A stretch of DNA of 64,000 nucleotides, taken from the NCBI GenBank assembly GCA_937922655.1, contig CALAJH010000005.1, positions 1 through 64,000 of the forward strand. The letters run 5' to 3'. Source of the stretch: an uncultured Bacteroidia bacterium (GTDB taxonomy: Bacteria > Bacteroidota > Bacteroidia > J057 > CALAJH01). The position numbers and the translations under genes were made by a program. This document shows, piece by piece, positions 34,023 to 43,667 of the stretch (position 1 is its first letter; every line of letters starts with the position of its first letter). The notes under the pieces are model-generated. The model did no database searches, had not been told where the DNA came from, and saw only the letters and a list, made by a program, of their open reading frames with translations.

Positions 34023-35123
34023 TCAAACGACGGAAAACTTTTCGTCAATAACCGACAATTTTTCCGCAACGTCGCGTGCATCGTCGCCGATGACGGTGAT
34101 GTGTCCGAGTTTGCGGTTGGGGGTGGCGATTTTTTTGCCGTACAAGTGAACTTTTATCCCCGGAACGGCCATGATTTCCCGTAATCCGCGATATTCGGGC
34201 GTTCCGTTTTTGACCCCCAATATATTAATCATCGCCGAGGGAAAGCGAATGTTCGAAGGAACGAGCGGCAAATCGAGGATCGCCCGAAGATGTTGTTCAA
34301 ATTGCGAAACGTAAGCGGCCTCGATAGTGTGATGGCCCGTGTTGTGGGGACGCGGCGAAATTTCATTGACCCACAGCTTTTCGTTCTTGTCCAAAAAAAA
34401 CTCGACGGCCAAAACGCCGACGTGATTCAACGCCTCGGCAATACGCAAGCTCAAATTTTGGGCCTGGCGTAGAACGGAGGACGAAAGCTCGGGCGGACAA
34501 ACCAATTTTTCGACCAAATGGGCGCCGGGACGAAAAAAAGTTTCGACGGGGTCGAAAGCACGACTTTGGCCGTCGGCGCCTCGCGCCACAATCACCGACA
34601 ACTCTTTGGCAAGGTCGATGCGCTCTTCGACAATCGAAGGCCCCAAAAACGGCCCCGAAAGTTCGAAACTCACGCCTTTGCCGTCGTAACCGCCACGCCG
34701 AAGCTTGAGTACACCGGCTCCAAAAGTTTGGGCGGCAAGGCGAAGTTCCTCGTCGTTGTTTACAAAAACAAAAGGCGCGGTCGGGAAACGACGAGCCTCC
34801 AAAAATTGCTTTTGCCGGGCCTTGTCCTGAACGACGGCCATCACCTCGGGGGACGGACGAACGTTCACGCCTTGGTCGGCCAATTTTTCCAACGCCGAAA
34901 CGCAAACGTTTTCCATTTCGACGGTCAGTACGTCCAAGTCTCGGCCAAATGCGAGGACGTCGTTTTCGTCGGCGGGCGAACCCTGAACAAAACCTTTAAA
35001 GTAGGCACAGGGTCCGTCGGGCGCGGCGTCGAGCACCCGGCATTCGAGTCCCCAATCGAGTCCGGCCTGCACAAGCATGCGCCCCAACTGCCCGCCGCCC
35101 AATATCCCGACCTTCGGCCACAT
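34023..35123 (-). CDS. purK: N5-carboxyaminoimidazole ribonucleotide synthase
   Basis: About 366 residues of the ATP-grasp superfamily. The opening VGILGGGQLGRMLVQAGLDWG is the PurK signature; DKARQKQFLEARRFPTAPF, VLKLRRGGYDGKGVSFE, and the C-terminal NEISPRPHNTGHHTIEA with SQFEQHLRAI confirm it. PurK uses ATP and bicarbonate on aminoimidazole ribonucleotide in de novo purine synthesis and hands the product to PurE, which is not in this window. The ATG start at 35123 gives the normal N-terminus; the upstream in-frame extension overlaps asnS. It lies 11 nt after asnS and 15 nt before mutY. Confidence 0.95.
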   Translation of the reverse strand: MWPKVGILGGGQLGRMLVQAGLDWGLECRVLDAAPDGPCAYFKGFVQGSPADENDVLAFGRDLDVLTVEMENVCVSALEKLADQGVNVRPSPEVMAVVQDKARQKQFLEARRFPTAPFVFVNNDEELRLAAQTFGAGVLKLRRGGYDGKGVSFELSGPFLGPSIVEERIDLAKELSVIVARGADGQSRAFDPVETFFRPGAHLVEKLVCPPELSSSVLRQAQNLSLRIAEALNHVGVLAVEFFLDKNEKLWVNEISPRPHNTGHHTIEAAYVSQFEQHLRAILDLPLVPSNIRFPSAMINILGVKNGTPEYRGLREIMAVPGIKVHLYGKKIATPNRKLGHITVIGDDARDVAEKLSVIDEKFSVV

Positions 35124-35134
35124 GCCCGCAAAAA

Positions 35135-36523
35135 TTAAAATTCGGCGTTGCCCGGGGTTCGGGGAAAAGGAATAACGTCGCGAATGTTGCCCATACCCGT
35201 CAAAAAAGTGAGCAGGCGCTCGAAGCCCAAACCAAAACCGCTGTGTGGCGCCGAACCAAAACGTCGCGTATCCAAGTACCACCAATAATTTTCTTCGGGC
35301 AGGCCCATTTGCCGAATGCGTTCAAGGAGTTTGTCGTAACGCTCCTCGCGTTGCGAACCGCCGATGATTTCCCCAACCTTCGGAAAAAGTACGTCCATGG
35401 CCGCAACGGTTTTGCCGTCGTCGTTTTGGCGCATATAAAACGCCTTGATGTCCTTGGGATAGTTGTAAACGATGACGGGCTTTTGAAAATGTTTTTCGAC
35501 CAAATAACGTTCGTGTTCGGACTGCAAGTCCGCCCCCCATTCGACGGAAAACTCAAAGCTTTGCCCCGAATGTAAAAGAATTTCGACGGCCCGGGTGTAA
35601 TCGCAACGTTCGAACGGCGATTCGACGACGGATTTCAAACGTGGAATCAGTTCTTCGTCGTAGGTGGCGCAAAGGAAGTCCAAGTCGTCGTAATGTTCTT
35701 CGAGGGCGAGGCGGATGAGAAAGCGCAACATTTCCTCGGCAAGGGCCATGTTGTCGTGGAGGTCGTAAAAAGCCATTTCGGGTTCTATCATCCAAAATTC
35801 GGCCAGATGCCGGGTGGTGTTGGAATTTTCGGCGCGAAAGGTCGGGCCGAAGGTATAGACGTCCGAAAGGGCGAGCGCCGCCAATTCCGCGTTGAGTTGG
35901 CCTGAAACGGTCAAATGGGCGGGACGGCCGAAAAAATCCGCCGAAAAGTCCACTTGACCGTCCTTGTTTTTGGGGGGCGCGGCCAAATCGAGGGTGGTGA
36001 CGGTAAACATTTCGCCGGCGCCTTCGCAATCGGAAGCGGTGATGATGGGCGTATGTACGTAAAAAAAACCTTTTTCGTGGAAAAAACGGTGAATACCGTA
36101 AGCCATGGCGTGGCGCAAACGCAAAATACACCCAAAGGTCGTCGAACGCGGACGCAAGTGAGCGATTTCCCGCATAAATTCGAGCGAATGCGCCTTTTTT
36201 TGCAAAGGATAGGTTTCGGGGTCGGAAGGGCCGAAAATCGTAACGGTCTCGGCGTGCAATTCGATGGGTTGCCCCTGCCCGACGCTTTCGACCAAATTAC
36301 CCGTGATGGAAACGCACGCGCCCGTCGTCAATTGTTTGAGCGTCTCTTCGTCGAAACGGGAATTGTCGAGGACGATTTGCAAGTTTTTTATCGTCGAGCC
36401 GTCGTTGACTTCGGCAAAAGAGAACTTTTTTCCGCCGCGCCGGGTTTTGAGCCAGCCCATGACGTTCACGCTTTGGCCCACGGGCGGGGCCGCGTACAAC
36501 GATTTGATTTTTGACCGTTTCAT
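35135..36523 (-). CDS. asnS: Asparaginyl-tRNA synthetase
   Basis: About 462 residues, the usual length. It has an N-terminal OB-fold anticodon domain ([20 protein letters not shown]) and a class II catalytic core. Motif 2 is visible as [20 protein letters not shown] and motif 3 as [35 protein letters not shown] and [12 protein letters not shown] are AsnS-like. It charges tRNA-Asn. The start was placed at ATG 36523, since the longer frame adds 43 Arg-rich residues not seen in the family. It is first in the minus-strand run asnS-purK-mutY-rnhB and divergent from the DUF4412-like gene; a near-consensus TACTTTG lies 8 nt upstream. Confidence 0.96.
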   Translation of the reverse strand: MKRSKIKSLYAAPPVGQSVNVMGWLKTRRGGKKFSFAEVNDGSTIKNLQIVLDNSRFDEETLKQLTTGACVSITGNLVESVGQGQPIELHAETVTIFGPSDPETYPLQKKAHSLEFMREIAHLRPRSTTFGCILRLRHAMAYGIHRFFHEKGFFYVHTPIITASDCEGAGEMFTVTTLDLAAPPKNKDGQVDFSADFFGRPAHLTVSGQLNAELAALALSDVYTFGPTFRAENSNTTRHLAEFWMIEPEMAFYDLHDNMALAEEMLRFLIRLALEEHYDDLDFLCATYDEELIPRLKSVVESPFERCDYTRAVEILLHSGQSFEFSVEWGADLQSEHERYLVEKHFQKPVIVYNYPKDIKAFYMRQNDDGKTVAAMDVLFPKVGEIIGGSQREERYDKLLERIRQMGLPEENYWWYLDTRRFGSAPHSGFGLGFERLLTFLTGMGNIRDVIPFPRTPGNAEF

Positions 36524-36697
36524 TACAAACGCAAAGTAACGCAAAAAACCGTTTGCAACCACGGCGGCGTTTTTCCGACGCCCGCCGCAATACAACGACC
36601 GAGCGGCCGCTCCTCGAAAACGGGACCTTTTTGGGGGCCGCTTTTTGTCCAATAGCGAACGAACGCCTCCCGGTCGCTTCGGGCGGGAAAATTTGTT

Positions 36698-36705
36698 TAT
36701 TTTTG
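36698..36705 (+). promoter_or_regulatory. -7 promoter box TATTTTTG of the DUF4412-like/macroglobulin operon
   Basis: Consensus TAnnTTTG ending 19 nt before the ATG. Confidence 0.55.
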
Positions 36706-36724
36706 CGACTTAAAAGCAGACGAA

Positions 36725-37366
36725 ATGAAATGGACGATTTTTCTTTGGCTGTGGACGACGGCGTACGCACAACCTTTCGAGGGCGTGATTGAGTCGGTGA
36801 TGGAAAGCCCCGTTACGGGCGAACGCGTCAAACTCAATTGGACGATAAAAGACCGTCTTTTTCGGCTCGATTACTTTGCCGAAGTCCAAAAAAGCAGCGT
36901 CAATTTCAGCATTGTTCGCCAACAGGACCGTATATTTATGTTGATGAACGGTGCGGGCGGGAGCAAGGAGGCGATGGAGTTGGAGCCTCCGGGAACGTTG
37001 TCGGACTCGTTGCGGCCCGAATACGCGGTGGAACTCTTGGGCGACGCAAAAACCGTGGCCGGAATCGAATGCATGAAGGTGCGCATCACCGGACCAAGCG
37101 GTGTTTCGGACGTTTGGCTGGCGCCGAGCCTCAACTTGGGTTTTGACATGCTTCCGGCGTACGTCCAACCGTCTCCCGAACTTAAACAAATGTTCAACGC
37201 CGGCATGTCGGGTTTTCCGCTCGAAGTTTCGGCGGTAAACGCCGCCGGAAAACCGCTCTACACCCTTAAAACCCACTACGTCAAACCACGGCCCGTATCG
37301 GCCGACGCGTTCGTCGTTCCCGCCGAATACAACGTCATCAAACCTCCGATTGAATTAAAGCGGTAA
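36725..37366 (+). CDS. Secreted DUF4412-like protein
   Basis: 213 residues with a short signal peptide (to about TTAYAQ). The mature protein is a beta-rich sheet of the kind found in DUF4412/LolA-like folds: FEGVIESVMESPVTGERVKL at the start, a central RIFMLMNG region, ELLGDAKTVAGIECMKVRIT, and a C-terminal LKTHYVKPRPVSADAFVVP. Such proteins may bind lipids or lipoproteins in the periplasm; no catalytic site is evident. It overlaps the next gene through TAATG, so it is translationally coupled to the thioester-less macroglobulin-like protein. Confidence 0.7.
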   Translation: MKWTIFLWLWTTAYAQPFEGVIESVMESPVTGERVKLNWTIKDRLFRLDYFAEVQKSSVNFSIVRQQDRIFMLMNGAGGSKEAMELEPPGTLSDSLRPEYAVELLGDAKTVAGIECMKVRITGPSGVSDVWLAPSLNLGFDMLPAYVQPSPELKQMFNAGMSGFPLEVSAVNAAGKPLYTLKTHYVKPRPVSADAFVVPAEYNVIKPPIELKR

Positions 37367-40300
37367 TGGGCCGTTGGTGGTGGCCGTTGGCGATGATCGG
37401 CGTGCTGTCGGCACAAAGTCCCAAGAGCGCAAAAATCACGACGTCCGCGCCCGACGGCATGCCCGTCGCGGTTTTTTCCGCAACCCACGCCTCGGGCGTG
37501 GATTCGACTTGGGATTTGCCGGATAGTTCGGAAGCGGCGGCCCCCCCGGCGACACGCGTTCCTCCCGCCGTTAAGCTTGTACGCGACAAAATCAACGCTT
37601 TTCGTTGGGCCGCCAAACCCGAAAACACCCATTTGGTCGTCGACCGAACGGTCTTTCACGCCGGCGACTCGCTTTATTACGCCGTTTTTGCTCACGAACA
37701 CACCCGCTACGGCCCGCCTTACAGCGAGCGTCTTTACGTTGCGCTGGTCAATGCACGCAACGACACCGTTTTTTCCCACCCCTTGGTCGTGCACGAAGGC
37801 ATAGCCCGGGGCGCGGCCGAACTCCCCCATAAAATCCCGCCGGGCATTTACCGTCTGGCCGCCTTCACCCAATGGATGCGCCTAAACAACCGCACGTATT
37901 CGGTAAGGCCCGTGGTCGTCATGCCCGCCAGAAGACCGCCGTTGCGTGTTTTCGTCAAATGGGAAAAAGAACGCTTTTTCATCGGCGAAAACGTCGAAGC
38001 ACGTATCTACGTCAAATTCTTGGACGAAACGGGCGAGGAGGAGCGTGCATGGGGACGCAAAAATTTGACCGTCGTTTGGCGCGAAGGCCGGCAGACGTTA
38101 CACGAAGAAAAAATTTCGACCGACGACTTCGGTTTGGCACGCGCCAAATTCGCTCCTCGGGAAGCGCCCCTGGGTTTGTCGATGGTCGTTCGGGTGGAAT
38201 ACGACGGCACAAGCGACGAGGTGCGTTATCCCGTGCCGTACTGCGATTCACGTGCGGTACAGCTACGCTTTTTTCCCGAAGGGGGGCGAATGTTTGCGGG
38301 ATTGAAAAACCGGGTGGCCTTCAAGGCAACGTACGCCGACGGTTCGCCGGCCCAAGTTTCGGGAGATATCGTGCTTGCCGACGGACGAACGCTCACCCGC
38401 TTCGAGACCGTCCATGCGGGTATGGGGGAATTTTTCGTCGAGGTCAAAGAGGCCGTAAACCTGAATGCCGTGCTTAAAACCCCGCAACCCGCCGCCGCCG
38501 TCAAATCCGTCTATCCCCTTCCGGCCTTTAGCTCGTCGGGCTGTTACATTCACCTCAACGAAAAGACGTTCCAATTGGCTTCGATGCGTCCGGAAAAGGT
38601 CGTTTTTTGCGTCGTTATTCGCGATTCGGTGTATTGGGCCCAACAAATCTTTCTTCAATCGACGCCGCGGGAGGTAAGCTGGAAAGACGCGAACGCGCCT
38701 GCCGGCGTAGCACGAGCACAAATTTTTTCGCTCAAAGGCAAACTTTTGGCCGAACGGCTGTTTTTTCACCGTCCGACATCCGAAACCAAAATCCAAATCG
38801 AAACCGACCGCGTCCAATACTTTCCGGGCGACAAGGTCAACGCCGTCGTTTGGGTCAAGGACGAAAAAGGCAGGGCGGCGCAGGCGCGGGGAGTATTGAC
38901 GGCGGCGGCGCAGCGTAGCGTCCACGTCCCGGCTTTCCCGCTTCCGCTCGAAAGAACGGGCGGCGCCTTTGCCGGCGACCTGATACAAAATCCGTCGCTC
39001 AAAGCCCGTTGCCTCATCGAAATCGAATCCCCCGTTGCCATCCCCGGACTCGACGCCGTTATCGCCAAAAACAAGGCCGTCGACCTGCTTATGCTCGTCC
39101 ATCGCTTTCGCACCGTAGCGTGGGCGGAAAAAGACGAACCCGGGCCCTCGAAACACAAACCCGAAAAAAACATCATTTCCGCCGTCGTTATGGACGCCGC
39201 TTCCCGTGCCCCCGTCGCCAACATTATTCGCGTTTACGACGCACAAGGAACGTTCTACGTGCCCACGGGTCCCGACGGACGTTTTACCGTCGCGGGTTTG
39301 GATATCGAAGCCCACGGCGGCATGGTCGAACTCCGCTTTCGTTACGCCGGAACGGAAAAAGATTGTCATCGCAAATTTTATTACGACTATTGCGACGACG
39401 ACACGGTCTGGATCGACGACATGACCGCTTACCTGCGGGAAACAAACTTCGAGGCGACGAGCGCCGATTTTTTTGCCCAAGACGTAGTGGCGGAATCGGA
39501 AAAAGACAAATTTCCTTATCCGCCGGCGCCCCGGCCCGCGCCCAAAGAGGTGTTTGTCGAAAGTGTTTTCGGCAAAGGAATTTGGGACGCCGAAGGAACA
39601 TACGTACCGCCCGCACCGCAAAGCTCCGCTCCGACGGTCTTGTTGCACAAAAAAGCTTTCGCATTGGTGGATTCGGCCGATTTCGACCCCTTTGAACACG
39701 AAGAACTGCTCGAAGACCAAGATCCCGAGGCCATCATATTCAAAGTCTTTCCCGACAGCGACAAAGTCGTTTGGAAAACCATGCCCGCCGTTGCCGCGCC
39801 AAAAACCGGACGTTTTTTGGCCTACTGGAACGCCGATGTAAAAATCGAGGAGTCGCAAACCTTCGAATGGAAGCAAGCTTCGCAAACGGGTTTGTATGAA
39901 ATTCTGTTCCGGGGCATGGACGGCAACGGCCGGCCCGTCGAGGGTCGGGCAACCTATCGTTGCATGGAGCCGTTTCATGCCGAAGCGGTTTTACCCGCCG
40001 CCTGCGCCGCCAACGACATCGTCAAAATTCCGATTGTCGTCCACAACCGCACCTCCGAAAATCAAGTTTGTTCGGTGCGCGTGCACCTGCCCACCAAACT
40101 TATTCCCAACACCCCGCCCGTTTTCACTCTTGACGTTCCGGCTCAAAAACGGGTCGTCAAATACGTGGACGTGCTCACGCATCAATCGGTGGGGCGCGAT
40201 TCGATACGCATCGAGGTGGAAAGCGGCAGGTATCGGCGCGTGTTGTCCGCACCGGTCAGACTTCGGCACAAAATGCCCGTTTTAGACGTCGCCTTTACGG

Positions 40301-41721
40301 GAATGCAGCAAGAAACGGTGGCAAGGTTGGAAACGTCCGCGCCCGTAAAATTCGCCCTCAAAGCCTACCCCACGCCCGCCGCCGAACTGTGGGACGCCTC
40401 CAACGGACTCGAAGAATGTGGCGAGCCGACGATTGAGTCGGCGGCGGCACGCATCGGCATTGAATTTATGCTTTTGGACTATCTTCGCCGCCACGAACAC
40501 ACCGACAACCCCCAAACCGAACCCTTGCGCAAACGTGCCGAGTCCGTTATTCAACGGGCCGCGTTGCTTTTGGCCGACCTTCTCAACGCCGACGGTACGA
40601 TAGACCCGCCAAGCGAAGCCGTACGCGGCGGAAGTTTGGCCCTCTGGACGCTCAAAACCTTGGAAAACGCGGGCTATGAAGTCCACGGAATTCCCAAACC
40701 GGCCGTTGTCGCCGAACGTTTGTCCGAAGCTTTCCTGCTCAACAAGCCCCGGTCGTTGGACGTATGGCTGTTGACGGAGGCCGGCTACCGGCGGGGACTG
40801 GAAACCTTGTGGGCCTCGGGCGAACGCAACGGCGCCTACGTTTTGGCGGCTCTGCGTTTGGGCAAGCGCTTCGAAGCCCAAAGCGCCCTCATCGCTCTGG
40901 CGCACAGACAAGCGCCCGACGGCGGCATCGACAACTCCGTCGACGCCACGGCCTTGTTTTTAACCGCACTCTTGCGTTTCGGCCTCGACGACCCCGAAAG
41001 CGCCGACCGCGCCAACCGCGCCATGGATTTTATCCTTCGCCGTCGTCGTGCCGACGGCTCTTTCGGCGGACCGATTTCCACGCTTTTGGCCCTTGGCGCC
41101 AGATATGAATTCGTCCGCCATATAGACTATGAAAAAGATTTTGGCATGCTTACCGTCCACTTCAACGCCGACAAAGCCGTTTCCCTCGAATTTCATACCG
41201 CGCAATACGAACCCGCGACGTTAAAGGATTTGGAAAAATACGCCAAGCCCGACAAGAACGTCGTCAAAGTCGTTTTCCAACAAACGCCGGTATACATTCC
41301 TTTTGTTTTTTGGATGGAAACGAACGGGGAAACGGTGGTGAACGGGGAAAAGCTCAAGGCTTACGATGCAACGATTCAGGCGGAATGGAGCCGGCCGTCG
41401 GCGGCGGCGGGGAAGGAGGCGGCCGTGAAAGTGAATTTTTCGGCGCCGGAACCGGTGACGCTGCGCGCCGCACTACCCGCGGGACTCGTTCCCAACGAAG
41501 TAAAATTCGACGCGCTCGTCGCCGAAAACAAAATCAAAGCCCGGGAATTCCGCGAGGGGGAACTGTGGGTCTGGCCCGTAAAAAACACCGACGCGTTCGA
41601 TTTGCCGCTCAAAGCCGTCCTGCCCGGAGAATACGGAGAAACCGTTGTACTTTTAAGTCCCGTCCACGACCCCGGCCGCGCCGTCGGCGCCGTGCTTCCC
41701 CCCTTCGACGTATTGAAATGA
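37366..41721 (+). CDS. MG2/alpha-2-macroglobulin-like surface protein with a disrupted thioester motif
   Basis: 1451 residues with a signal peptide. The order of parts is: an MG2-like domain typical of Bacteroidota (DRTVFHAGDSLYYAVFAHEH, then IPPGIYRLAAFTQWMRLNNR), repeated macroglobulin beta-domains (FFPEGGRMFAGLKNRVAFKA; LLAERLFFHRP), a peptidase-regulatory-like insert near residue 610, then the A2M core from about residue 815 and the alpha-helical thioester domain. There the motif is LEECGEPTIESAAARIG (Cys1018), where active proteins have CxEQ; Pro replaces Gln, so the thioester cannot form. The following helices (LDYLRRH; DGGIDNSVDATALFLTALLRFG) match the A2M toroid. Probably a surface or periplasmic protease-trap relative working without covalent capture. 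It is coupled to the DUF4412-like gene. Confidence 0.82.
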   Translation: MGRWWWPLAMIGVLSAQSPKSAKITTSAPDGMPVAVFSATHASGVDSTWDLPDSSEAAAPPATRVPPAVKLVRDKINAFRWAAKPENTHLVVDRTVFHAGDSLYYAVFAHEHTRYGPPYSERLYVALVNARNDTVFSHPLVVHEGIARGAAELPHKIPPGIYRLAAFTQWMRLNNRTYSVRPVVVMPARRPPLRVFVKWEKERFFIGENVEARIYVKFLDETGEEERAWGRKNLTVVWREGRQTLHEEKISTDDFGLARAKFAPREAPLGLSMVVRVEYDGTSDEVRYPVPYCDSRAVQLRFFPEGGRMFAGLKNRVAFKATYADGSPAQVSGDIVLADGRTLTRFETVHAGMGEFFVEVKEAVNLNAVLKTPQPAAAVKSVYPLPAFSSSGCYIHLNEKTFQLASMRPEKVVFCVVIRDSVYWAQQIFLQSTPREVSWKDANAPAGVARAQIFSLKGKLLAERLFFHRPTSETKIQIETDRVQYFPGDKVNAVVWVKDEKGRAAQARGVLTAAAQRSVHVPAFPLPLERTGGAFAGDLIQNPSLKARCLIEIESPVAIPGLDAVIAKNKAVDLLMLVHRFRTVAWAEKDEPGPSKHKPEKNIISAVVMDAASRAPVANIIRVYDAQGTFYVPTGPDGRFTVAGLDIEAHGGMVELRFRYAGTEKDCHRKFYYDYCDDDTVWIDDMTAYLRETNFEATSADFFAQDVVAESEKDKFPYPPAPRPAPKEVFVESVFGKGIWDAEGTYVPPAPQSSAPTVLLHKKAFALVDSADFDPFEHEELLEDQDPEAIIFKVFPDSDKVVWKTMPAVAAPKTGRFLAYWNADVKIEESQTFEWKQASQTGLYEILFRGMDGNGRPVEGRATYRCMEPFHAEAVLPAACAANDIVKIPIVVHNRTSENQVCSVRVHLPTKLIPNTPPVFTLDVPAQKRVVKYVDVLTHQSVGRDSIRIEVESGRYRRVLSAPVRLRHKMPVLDVAFTGMQQETVARLETSAPVKFALKAYPTPAAELWDASNGLEECGEPTIESAAARIGIEFMLLDYLRRHEHTDNPQTEPLRKRAESVIQRAALLLADLLNADGTIDPPSEAVRGGSLALWTLKTLENAGYEVHGIPKPAVVAERLSEAFLLNKPRSLDVWLLTEAGYRRGLETLWASGERNGAYVLAALRLGKRFEAQSALIALAHRQAPDGGIDNSVDATALFLTALLRFGLDDPESADRANRAMDFILRRRRADGSFGGPISTLLALGARYEFVRHIDYEKDFGMLTVHFNADKAVSLEFHTAQYEPATLKDLEKYAKPDKNVVKVVFQQTPVYIPFVFWMETNGETVVNGEKLKAYDATIQAEWSRPSAAAGKEAAVKVNFSAPEPVTLRAALPAGLVPNEVKFDALVAENKIKAREFREGELWVWPVKNTDAFDLPLKAVLPGEYGETVVLLSPVHDPGRAVGAVLPPFDVLK

Positions 41722-41763
41722 CGGTTTTGCGCCTTGCCCCAAAAATTGGGGAGCGCCCCCCGC

Positions 41764-41878
41764 AAAAAATCAATACAAATTCCCCCCCATTACCCTTAAG
41801 ATTAAAGAATAATTTTTGGGACGTTGAGAAACAAGCCTGAAGATTGTCATTTTCGGTTTAACCCTAACGAAATAATTG
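41764..41878 (+). repeat. Dispersed intergenic repeat, copy A
   Basis: Shares with copy B (47058) the blocks AAATCAATAC, TTACCCTT, AAAGAATAAT, TTTGGGAC, TTGAG and CGGTT.AAC in the same order over about 105 nt, roughly two thirds identical by eye. It ends directly before the -7 box of the FKBP gene. Confidence 0.65.
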
Positions 41879-41879
41879 C

Positions 41880-41887
41880 TAATTTTG
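41880..41887 (+). promoter_or_regulatory. -7 promoter box TAATTTTG of the FKBP gene
   Basis: Consensus TAnnTTTG, 43 nt before the ATG and immediately after repeat copy A. Confidence 0.5.
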
Positions 41888-41930
41888 GCGCGATTATTGA
41901 CTTAAAGATTCACAAAGTCTAATCGCTGCA

Positions 41931-42740
41931 ATGAAGACATATTTTTGGGTGTTAATGGCAATTTTTACGTTCGGCGGAAAAACGCAGGCGCAAGACCAAC
42001 CGCCGTACAAATACGACGAGGCGAAACTCACCACCACGCCTTCGGGTTTGAAGTACGTCATCGTCGAAGAGGGTAAAGGGCCGCGTCCCGTCGGCAACGA
42101 CCGGGTTTCGGTGCATTACCACGGTTTATTGACCGACGGCAAAAAGTTCGACAGCTCTTTCGACCGGGGCCAGCCGTTCGATTTTGCGCTTGGCACGGGT
42201 CAGGTCATCAAAGGATGGGACGAGGGCATCGCCTATTTGCCCGAAGGTTCGAAGGCCGTTTTGGTCATTCCCCCGCAACTTGGCTACGGCAGTCAAAACA
42301 TGGGTTCGATACCGCCCAATTCGACGCTTATTTTTCACGTTCATCTCGTCAAAGTGGTGCCGGCCCCCAAACCTATTGCGTTTTCGCCGCCGAAAATCGA
42401 CGAATCCAAACTCATCACCACGCCCAGCGGATTGAAATATCAAATATTCGAGATGGGCAAAGGTCCGAAAGTCAATCCGGGGGAAAACGTCAAAGTGCAT
42501 TATCACGGCATGCTCGACGACGGCAAGGTTTTCGACAGCTCGTATCGTCGAGGCGAACCGATTCAGTTTCCGCTCGGAGTCGGCCGGGTCATCAAAGGTT
42601 GGGACGAAGGCATCGCACTCATGCCCAAGGGTTCCAAAGGCGTGTTAATCGTCCCCGCCGAATTGGGCTACGGTTCGCGCGACATGGGAACCATTCCCCC
42701 CAACTCTACTCTTACCTTTTTCGTCGAGGTCGTAGAATAA
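41931..42740 (+). CDS. Secreted peptidyl-prolyl isomerase with two FKBP domains
   Basis: 269 residues: a signal peptide (to about KTQAQ) and two tandem FKBP domains of about 115 residues (roughly residues 30-140 and 155-268). Each copy has the same key stretches, VSVHYHGLLTDGKKFDSS / VKVHYHGMLDDGKVFDSS, GQVIKGWDEGIAYLPEGSK / GRVIKGWDEGIALMPKGSK and LGYGSQNMG / LGYGSRDMG, so both active sites look intact. It would speed proline isomerisation in folding of exported proteins. The two copies are alike enough to indicate an internal duplication. Its neighbours are envelope proteins; engB follows 89 nt later. Confidence 0.93.
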   Translation: MKTYFWVLMAIFTFGGKTQAQDQPPYKYDEAKLTTTPSGLKYVIVEEGKGPRPVGNDRVSVHYHGLLTDGKKFDSSFDRGQPFDFALGTGQVIKGWDEGIAYLPEGSKAVLVIPPQLGYGSQNMGSIPPNSTLIFHVHLVKVVPAPKPIAFSPPKIDESKLITTPSGLKYQIFEMGKGPKVNPGENVKVHYHGMLDDGKVFDSSYRRGEPIQFPLGVGRVIKGWDEGIALMPKGSKGVLIVPAELGYGSRDMGTIPPNSTLTFFVEVVE

Positions 42741-42758
42741 ACCCGGCAAACGCCGATT

Positions 42759-42819
42759 GGCCGTTGTCTCGGCGTCCGTTTGGCCCGGGTACATGACAAC
42801 GGCCCGACTTTTGGACGCC
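42759..42819 (+). promoter_or_regulatory. Interleaved inverted repeats with pseudoknot topology before engB
   Basis: Arm 1 GGCCGTTGTC (42759-42768) pairs perfectly with GACAACGGCC (42795-42804). A second pair, GGCGTCC (42771-42777) with GGACGCC (42813-42819), interleaves with it. The order A-B-A'-B' is that of an H-type pseudoknot. It ends 10 nt before the engB ATG. A simple terminator for the FKBP gene is an alternative. Confidence 0.45.
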
Positions 42820-42829
42820 CCCATGGTTT

Positions 42830-43525
42830 ATGATTTCCCAAGAAATACGTATCCGCAAGGCGGAGTTTGTTAAAAGCGCCGTCGGGTCGGCGGGCCTGCC
42901 GCCCGCCGACAGGCCCGAATACGCCTTCGTCGGCCGCTCGAACGTCGGTAAGTCCTCGCTTATCAATTACCTCTGCGGACGCAAAGATTTGGCCAAAACC
43001 AGCGCAACCCCCGGAAAAACACAAACCCTCAACTACTTTTCCATCGACGACGAATGGTATTTGGTCGACCTGCCCGGCTACGGTTACGCCAAAACCTCCA
43101 AAGACCAACGCCAATCCTTCCAAAAAATGATTACCGGCTATTTAACAAGCCGGTTTTCGTTGGTGCATACGTTTTTATTGATTGACGTTCGCCACGAAGC
43201 TTTAAAAATCGACTTGGAATTCATCCATTTTCTGGGGCAAGCGCAACTGAGTTTTTCGATAGTGTTTACGAAAGCGGACAAATTGGGTCCCAATGCGGGC
43301 CTCAACCGCATGGAAGCCTATCGGGTCAAACTTTTGGAAACGTGGGAGGAGCCGCCGCCGATGTATCTTACGTCCGCCGAAAGCAAGCGCGGCGGCGAAA
43401 AAATTCTTGCCGCCATCCGCGAATACAACCGCGTCGCCCAACCCGAAATCCGCCGCGTTTTCAACCTTCAACGGCAAGCCGAGCTCGAAAAAGAATCCCC
43501 GAAATGGAAAAATATGGGCGACTGA
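42830..43525 (+). CDS. engB: Ribosome biogenesis GTPase EngB/YihA (YsxC)
   Basis: 231 residues. G1 is FVGRSNVGKSSLINYL, the switch Thr region follows in KTSATPGKTQTLNYF, G3 is LVDLPGYGYAK, G4 is TKADK and G5 the TSAES region. It assists late assembly of the large ribosomal subunit. The start ATG 42830 is the only good one in frame. The C-terminal tail is longer than in many homologues and Lys/Glu-rich. It is preceded by the interleaved inverted repeats and followed by a short lipoprotein gene. Confidence 0.95.
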   Translation: MISQEIRIRKAEFVKSAVGSAGLPPADRPEYAFVGRSNVGKSSLINYLCGRKDLAKTSATPGKTQTLNYFSIDDEWYLVDLPGYGYAKTSKDQRQSFQKMITGYLTSRFSLVHTFLLIDVRHEALKIDLEFIHFLGQAQLSFSIVFTKADKLGPNAGLNRMEAYRVKLLETWEEPPPMYLTSAESKRGGEKILAAIREYNRVAQPEIRRVFNLQRQAELEKESPKWKNMGD

Positions 43526-43667
43526 CAAAGAAATATCCTTATCGATATTGCCCACGATTTTTTAAATTTGTAATTTAAGAAGAAGCCCGGTTCAATGAAC
43601 GTCGAAAAATAGACTATAAAATATATTGCCGGGAATTTTTCGCATAGCCGTAATAATCCATAAAACG

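Noticed and set aside
38263-39978. Long antisense open frame (571 codons) opposite the thioester-less macroglobulin gene
   Set aside because: It mirrors a strongly supported gene. The genome's codon bias keeps antisense frames open, and its translation has no domain or signal.
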